From G965200765 sp965200765 (GTDB taxonomy: Bacteria; Pseudomonadota; Gammaproteobacteria; Arenicellales; JAJDZL01): DNA of 64,000 bases. Below the pieces are notes generated by a model. That model did not search any database. It was not told where the DNA came from and saw nothing but the letters and a program-made list of their open reading frames with translations. The DNA is taken from assembly GCA_965200765.1 (NCBI GenBank), contig OZ241380.1, positions 124,001-188,000 on the forward strand, read 5' to 3'. The position numbers and the translations under genes were made by a program. Shown piece by piece: positions 59,202 to 64,000 of this stretch; the first letter of the stretch is position 1, and every line of letters begins with the position of its first letter.

Positions 59202-59799
59202 ATTCTTTGACACATTGTCATACTGTCATGGAGAGATTTTGAATTTCAGCAGTATCGTCAGAGACTGCGGCGTAGATTCCAAAACTGTACGAGAATATTT
59301 TCAAATTCTTGTAGATACACTTGTTGGCGTATTCGTGGAACCGTACAGTTACAGACGTTCTCGAGCTGTTATCACGCGCACCCCGAAATTTTATCTTTTC
59401 GATGTCGGGGTTGCAGGCAGAATCGTCGGTCGCCAGCTTGTTAACAATTCGGGCCCAGAGTTCGGCCGTGCATTTGAGCATTTTATTCTGATGGAATTAT
59501 TATCCTCTCGAACTTATCAAGGTCAGGAATTTCCAGTGCGATACTGGCGTACCAAATCAGGATTGGAATGCGATTTCATTCTGGGACGAAAGGGTGGGAT
59601 TGCAGTTGAGGTTAAGGGCGGCAGGAGAGTTCAAAGTAGCGATTTGAGGGCAATTCGCGCATACAGTGAAGAGCACAAACCTCAGTATTCCATAGTAGTC
59701 TCAAATCAATCACTTCCCAGACAGACTGACGATGGAATTTTAATTCTGCCATGGGAAGTCTTTTTGGAACGACTTTGGAATGGCGATTTCGTTGAATAA

Positions 59800-60326
59800 T
59801 AGTGCCGCATAACAATTCTACGGGACTCAAGGCAAGCCAATTTCAACTCCTGTTTGAGTCGGCTGAAAGAGTGGACCAAGCGGTTCAAGGTTTATCAACC
59901 AAGTATCTGCCTTACTATTCTTACTACCTGGGTTGGTGGTGAGCACCTGACCCCTGCTCATCTGTCAATGAGGACATTTTCCTGAAAATCTCTCCGGGTT
60001 CTTTTCAACATTGAATTTCAAAAGAGCCTTGACAAAGTTTCGGGGGCAGTTGCAATTTCATGGATGAAGTACCTTGAAACCCGTTGGAAACAGGAAAGTA
60101 CCAATTTTTCTCTTTTGCAAGGGCATATTCGAATCTTCCATCGAAGTGCCAGTCCTCACACCGAAATACATCCCGAACAGAAACCTCTTCACATCATCGC
60201 CAGTTCTCAAGCCACTGCTTCGCAGACTCATTTTCAGGGAATTTAAAATTATTTCAAAAATTTAACCTGGCTGTAACGATATACTTGATTTACAACTCTT
60301 ACACACAGATTGGAGGAATAGACCTG
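59800..60326. other. Leader region of the second autotransporter, no gene seen
   Basis: 527 bases, AT-rich towards the end. The frame of the autotransporter is open through here but without family-like content, so it is taken as non-coding. A TATACT hexamer near 60280-60285 could be a promoter -10 box. No RNA gene or mobile end recognised. Confidence 0.5.
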
Positions 60327-63300
60327 ATGAACAATCACTATGCATTCGCTGAAAAGAAGCGGTCTCGCTTGACTATCTTTTTTTCATGGTTCAGTTTTTT
60401 GGTATTGTTGATTGCCACATCTTCTGCTATGGCTCAAACAGTTCCCTGCACACCGTCAGATGAAGAAGGAACATCTGCAATGGTATCAGAGAATCCTGCC
60501 GGCGAGACAATTGTTCGGACTAAAGCAGGAGAGGAAGGAATTTCGTCAATTTCGCAAGGAGCTACAGCGGCCTTGGCCACCAATCGGGGAACCATTGTTA
60601 CTTGTGGAGGTCCGTATAGTTACACGGATGATCAGGATAATCAGCGATTCAGGGTCAGCAACGGCATTCGTGCAACGGTATCATCTGGAGACAAAGATGC
60701 AACAGCGATAAACGAAGCGGGAGCAGTTGTCGAAGTTCGCGGGCTTGGCGCAAACGGTGTGCTCATTTCCGTTAGCACCGGGTCAGGTTCAGTTACCGGA
60801 ATAAACAGTGGAAGAGTTTCTCGCGAAGCGGACGTAGACAACGGAAGGCCCTTCCCCAGGGGCCTTCTCGGATTAGCAGCTGGGGCCGGCAAGGTGAATC
60901 TAACAAACAGTAAAGATGGGATTATTGAAGGAACATTCACGGTTGGCATGTCAGGTTATAGTGGTACTGGCGCTATTACGCTTCTGAATGCAGGTCGAAT
61001 CAGTCTTCCGGGCGGAGTTCTGATAGTTGGAATGAATGCTAATACAGGGGGAGATTTTGTACGGGTGATCAATGAAGGTATTATAGAAATCAATACTGGC
61101 GGTGCGATTGCGGGTTCAATACAAAACCAGGGACTCTCAGTAACTTCCACGCGCCAACACTCAGGCACGTCGGAAGCAATAAATCGTGGGCGAGTCTCGC
61201 TACAAGGAACAGGTGCTGTAGGAATTGCTGTTTATTCCACTCATGCAGGTACAAGTGAAAATCCCAATTCACTTCGTGCGGTAAATGAGAAAGGCGGCAT
61301 GATCTCGATAAATGGACCTATGGGTTATGGCATCACAGTAGCAAAAAATGTTCAACAGGAAGAGTATAACATTGGCCGCTTGGTCGTCGAAAACCATGGT
61401 GCCATCAATATTACCGGTGATTTCTTGTCGACAGGAGGCGCCTGTTACGGACCCAGCGGCATATTTGCAGTTCACAGTGTCGTTGGTGGCACTGCGGTAT
61501 TGAGAGAGTGTCGAATAAGTCCTGCCGATACGCATCACACCGGTGATGTAAGAGTGGTCAATACAGGGACAATTGAAGCTAAGGGTAGCAGTGTTGCCGG
61601 AATCACTGCAGCGAATTTGGGAAACGGAAGAACAATCGTTGAGATGACGAACGGAAGGATTGTTGCTGGTTCACCTGGCCCTGCACGCAAGTTTGGCTTC
61701 GGAATTCTGGCGACAGTTCAAACTGATCATGCGGACCGGGAAACAGACCCTGACCCGACGGATGACATAGACCTCGAAGTCACTGTATCCGGTCCGTCCA
61801 CCACTATCACAGCATATGGCGAAGGTGTAAATGATCCGCTTACGAGCTGGGACGACAGCCGCGGCATCGGAATTCTTGGCATGGTCAATGGTAATACAAA
61901 TTTCGTATCCCAAATGCCCGACCTGACGGGGCACATAGAAGTGGAAATATCGAACGGAGCGACAATCAATGCCCAGCGAGCATTGCTGTTAGTCGGTGCC
62001 AGGGCCTATGTTAGTGTTTTCAACAGTACGATCAACGGAGACATTGAATACGACCGCCACGCTCTGAACAATATTCTGACATTACGCGGCGGTGTCATAT
62101 CAGGCAACGTAGAATTCTTCGGCGGCGATGACATGTTCAAGGTAAATAACCGGGGATTTGTTACCGGCAACGTTCAATTCGGTGAAGGAAACAACGATAC
62201 CTTGATTCTGGATGTCACTGGAAGCGGCGCCCAAGCCAGCAGTATCAGCGGGACAATCTCCGGACTGGAAATGCTGATCAAGAGAGGACCCGGGCAGGCG
62301 CGAATTGGAAACTCGATGCTCGACGGAGGCACTCTCAGCATTGAAGGCGGGGAGTTGATTGTTGGTGGCCATTTGAATCTCGGTAGCACCGGAACAGTAA
62401 CTGTACGGGCCGGATCCCGACTTACTTTTGAGGTTGGGAATATTTCTGGTGATTCGATCAGCCACGGGCGAATCACCGCGAGGAGTGTGGTGTTTGAAAG
62501 CGGTGCCAATAAGGAAGTGTATATTCAGCTGGCTCCACAAGTCAATGAAATGGCAGTACAAACGCGACTGAAGCAAGAAGGTATTGACTTGCTGTCGGAA
62601 GACACCCGCTATCGAACAAGAGGGGCGGATGGCAGTACGAGCAATGCAGGTACTGTTGTGGTCAAAACGATGAGCGGAAGCGTTGTCGGTGAATCGGATG
62701 ACCAGGGTGCTTCTACAATCATGGCCGATGTTGAGACCGGTATGGAAATTTCCAACGAACCGACTCCTGCTCCTGCTTCTTCCGATTCCTCCTCCAGCAC
62801 ACTCTACGCCGGAGCAGCTCTTGCACTTCTTTGGTGGCTAACCAGAGACGATGCCGAGACAGAGTTTGTCGACTACGAGACACATACGCAAAACATTGGC
62901 AGTATTTCAAGTTTTGTCCGGAATCGGGAACCGGGAATTGAAACTTGGGCAAAAACAACTCCCAATTCGATCAACGGCTTGACTCCGTTGCAAGGAATTG
63001 CCGCCGGAGTGGATGCCAATTTCGAAAGCAATGGATACCTTGGAATTTCAGTCGAACCGCTGGCTTCCGGTTTTATGAAGTCAGGACATTTGTCGCTGGG
63101 TGGTGATTCCAGGTACTCGGGGGACCGCTATCAAATTCGAGGAAGATGGAGCAGCGGGGCATTTTTCACTTCAGGAAGTTTTTCCTACGGCAACTACGAT
63201 GCGAGTGCTCAGTTCAGGAATCCTGTGATGGAAGACGGCATGCTGGGCGGGAATTTCCAAATGCTGCACAGTCATCTGCAGCTGACTGCCGGTTCCCGGT

Positions 63301-63758
63301 TGAATATTGGGAGTGAACTGATATTCGTTCCTTCGTTGTCTGTTTATCAAGGTTCAGTGAAGCAGAGTGCTTACCATGCCGAAAATTCAGTCCTCAGGGC
63401 TGAGGTGCCGGAGTATTCTCAGCGATATCAGGGTTGGAAACTTGGATTTCATGTCAAATCTTCGAACTGGCGACAAGAAGCAAATGGTTTGAAGTGGCGC
63501 CATAGTTCGGGAATCAGTACGCAAAGTTTTCGTAGCCGCGCGTCATCGCTGACACTGCAACAGCTTGACAAGACCGATTCGCTCAGCTTCGCGACAACAA
63601 TGCCGGTTCGCGGGCTGCCATCGACAGTTCATTCTTTCAATGCGGGGATTGCCATTGCGAAATCGAGAAACTTTCGGGTCAAGCTGAACTATGTAGGATT
63701 GATGACGGATGGCGAATTTCACCATGGAGCTACAGTCCAGACGCACTATAGGTTTTAG
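60327..63758 (+). CDS. Autotransporter adhesin with beta-helix passenger
   Basis: 1,143 residues. The start at ATG 60327 is fixed by GGAGGA nine bases upstream and gives a long signal peptide with basic front (MNNHYAFAEKKRSRLTIFF) and hydrophobic core ending SSAMAQ-TVPC. An open frame reaches 60084 but has no family content. The passenger (about 40-770) is rich in repeated G-x-I/V turns (INEAGAVVEV, INRGRVSLQGTGAVGI, VRVVNTGTIEAKGSSV), as in pertactin-like right-handed beta-helices. A hydrophobic stretch (STLYAGAALALLWWLTR) precedes the barrel (about the last 300 residues), which ends with the aromatic terminus YRF. No homopolymer tract is seen near its start. It is unrelated in sequence to the Calx-beta adhesin. 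Confidence 0.88.
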   Translation: MNNHYAFAEKKRSRLTIFFSWFSFLVLLIATSSAMAQTVPCTPSDEEGTSAMVSENPAGETIVRTKAGEEGISSISQGATAALATNRGTIVTCGGPYSYTDDQDNQRFRVSNGIRATVSSGDKDATAINEAGAVVEVRGLGANGVLISVSTGSGSVTGINSGRVSREADVDNGRPFPRGLLGLAAGAGKVNLTNSKDGIIEGTFTVGMSGYSGTGAITLLNAGRISLPGGVLIVGMNANTGGDFVRVINEGIIEINTGGAIAGSIQNQGLSVTSTRQHSGTSEAINRGRVSLQGTGAVGIAVYSTHAGTSENPNSLRAVNEKGGMISINGPMGYGITVAKNVQQEEYNIGRLVVENHGAINITGDFLSTGGACYGPSGIFAVHSVVGGTAVLRECRISPADTHHTGDVRVVNTGTIEAKGSSVAGITAANLGNGRTIVEMTNGRIVAGSPGPARKFGFGILATVQTDHADRETDPDPTDDIDLEVTVSGPSTTITAYGEGVNDPLTSWDDSRGIGILGMVNGNTNFVSQMPDLTGHIEVEISNGATINAQRALLLVGARAYVSVFNSTINGDIEYDRHALNNILTLRGGVISGNVEFFGGDDMFKVNNRGFVTGNVQFGEGNNDTLILDVTGSGAQASSISGTISGLEMLIKRGPGQARIGNSMLDGGTLSIEGGELIVGGHLNLGSTGTVTVRAGSRLTFEVGNISGDSISHGRITARSVVFESGANKEVYIQLAPQVNEMAVQTRLKQEGIDLLSEDTRYRTRGADGSTSNAGTVVVKTMSGSVVGESDDQGASTIMADVETGMEISNEPTPAPASSDSSSSTLYAGAALALLWWLTRDDAETEFVDYETHTQNIGSISSFVRNREPGIETWAKTTPNSINGLTPLQGIAAGVDANFESNGYLGISVEPLASGFMKSGHLSLGGDSRYSGDRYQIRGRWSSGAFFTSGSFSYGNYDASAQFRNPVMEDGMLGGNFQMLHSHLQLTAGSRLNIGSELIFVPSLSVYQGSVKQSAYHAENSVLRAEVPEYSQRYQGWKLGFHVKSSNWRQEANGLKWRHSSGISTQSFRSRASSLTLQQLDKTDSLSFATTMPVRGLPSTVHSFNAGIAIAKSRNFRVKLNYVGLMTDGEFHHGATVQTHYRF

Positions 63759-63819
63759 GAGTTTCCGGATTCGAATGGCGAATTTCATGGTTCCGATATA
63801 TTCAAATACAAGAATCCTC

Positions 63820-63952
63820 TGAAACCGGTTTTCCAGACTATTGCTGATGGCCGATGTCGGTCATCAGCAGGCTGGCATTGAAAATCCCCAAGCATTGCGT
63901 TTTGAATTTTTTATAGTCGTCCGAGCCGCTTGCGGATTCATTTTTCGGACCG
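63820..63952. repeat. Dispersed repeat unit, copy B
   Basis: About 133 bases matching 32236-32360 with gaps. On the minus strand it reads GPKNESASGSDDYKKFKTQ..FNASLLMTDIGHQQ then stops, the same coding tail as copy A. Like copy A it lies just after the 3' end of an autotransporter gene, though in opposite relative orientation. The start of the unit, if any, lies outside the window. Confidence 0.55.
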
Positions 63953-64000
63953 GCTTGTAGAACTGTTCAAAACGTAAACAAGAACTGTCTTTCCCGGCAC

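Larger units (their letters stand above)
57833..59210. repeat. 9-bp target duplication around the TnpB element
   Basis: ATTCTTTGA is present at 57833-57841 and again at 59202-59210, exactly at the two outer ends of the inverted repeats. One copy belongs to the interrupted ATPase gene (codons for ...FFD). A 9-base identity at these two defined points is unlikely by chance. Confidence 0.85.
57246..59799 (+). pseudogene. AAA ATPase/DUF4143 gene split by the TnpB element
   Basis: Left part 57246-57841: AAA_14 ATPase with Walker A FLWGPRKTGKSTLL (near residue 25) and Walker B NPIIIDEVQK, then the sensor-like block LCGSSARKLKRGRANMLGGRALSFSLHPL. Right part (from 59211 to 59799): DUF4143 (HGEILNFSSIVRDCGVDSKTVREYFQIL) and a PD-(D/E)xK-like end (RTKSGLECDFILGRKGGIAVEVKG). 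Removing 57842-59210 joins AFSRFF to DTLSYCHGEILNF in frame, giving one 394-residue protein of the usual shape. So the gene was intact before the insertion. In its present state two fragments could be made, the right one without a proper start. Confidence 0.9.

Noticed and set aside
60084..60326. Upstream extension of the second autotransporter to 60084
   Set aside because: The 81 added residues have no signal-peptide character, while ATG 60327 has a strong ribosome site and a normal signal peptide.

Overview
The window reads as a chromosomal segment of a gammaproteobacterium. The best evidence is the gene order def - fmt - rsmB - DUF4390 - ntrY - ntrX - trkA - trkH at 1.0-11.0 kb, an arrangement I know from gammaproteobacterial genomes. 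Taxonomy below class level cannot be read from the sequence. Two very different surface autotransporters, transposon debris and several restriction-type genes would suit a host- or surface-associated lifestyle, but that is inference.

Layout. 0-0.8 kb: tail of an ammonium transporter and a small membrane protein, closed by a strong terminator. 1.0-11.4 kb: housekeeping run (N-terminal formyl-Met handling, rRNA methylation, NtrY/NtrX two-component system, Trk potassium uptake, TPR protein). The NtrX gene carries a frameshift and lacks the sigma-54 contact loop, and fmt seems to need an ATC start codon. 11.6-19.7 kb: an accessory patch on the minus strand with two beta-class DNA methyltransferases, a sulfur-binding/HNH type IV-like restriction nuclease, a Panacea-domain protein, DUF6680-like and GrlR-like genes, an IS1595 remnant and a dead TnpB element. 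20.2-22.0 kb: a TauD-like dioxygenase and PdxJ. 22.0-32.0 kb: a minus-strand operon for peptide/nickel-type ABC import with one binding protein but two complete permease/ATPase sets, preceded by a fumarylacetoacetase-family hydrolase. 32.5-49.1 kb: a giant adhesin of about 5,500 residues with about 42 Calx-beta repeats and an outer-membrane barrel. 50.0-56.8 kb: catabolic genes (MDR oxidoreductase, MttB-like methyltransferase, MFS transporter, FAD/GcvT demethylating dehydrogenase). 57.2-59.8 kb: an AAA ATPase/DUF4143 gene split by a second, intact TnpB element. 60.3-63.8 kb: a second autotransporter.

The three most notable points are these. (1) The giant adhesin has a run of 11 G (minus strand) between a candidate start codon with signal peptide and the long reading frame. 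In this sequence the run puts the two out of frame; a run of 10 or 13 would join them, so this looks like a phase-variation switch in the OFF position. (2) The TnpB gene at 57.9-59.2 kb sits in a compact element with about 23-bp terminal inverted repeats and a 9-bp target duplication. Removing the element plus one duplicate restores the ATPase frame exactly. This is not how IS200/IS605 elements insert, so the TnpB appears to ride on a DDE-type transposon end. (3) The second copy at 16.6-17.9 kb is collinear, but has lost the first RuvC aspartate through a 48-bp deletion between 11-bp direct repeats.
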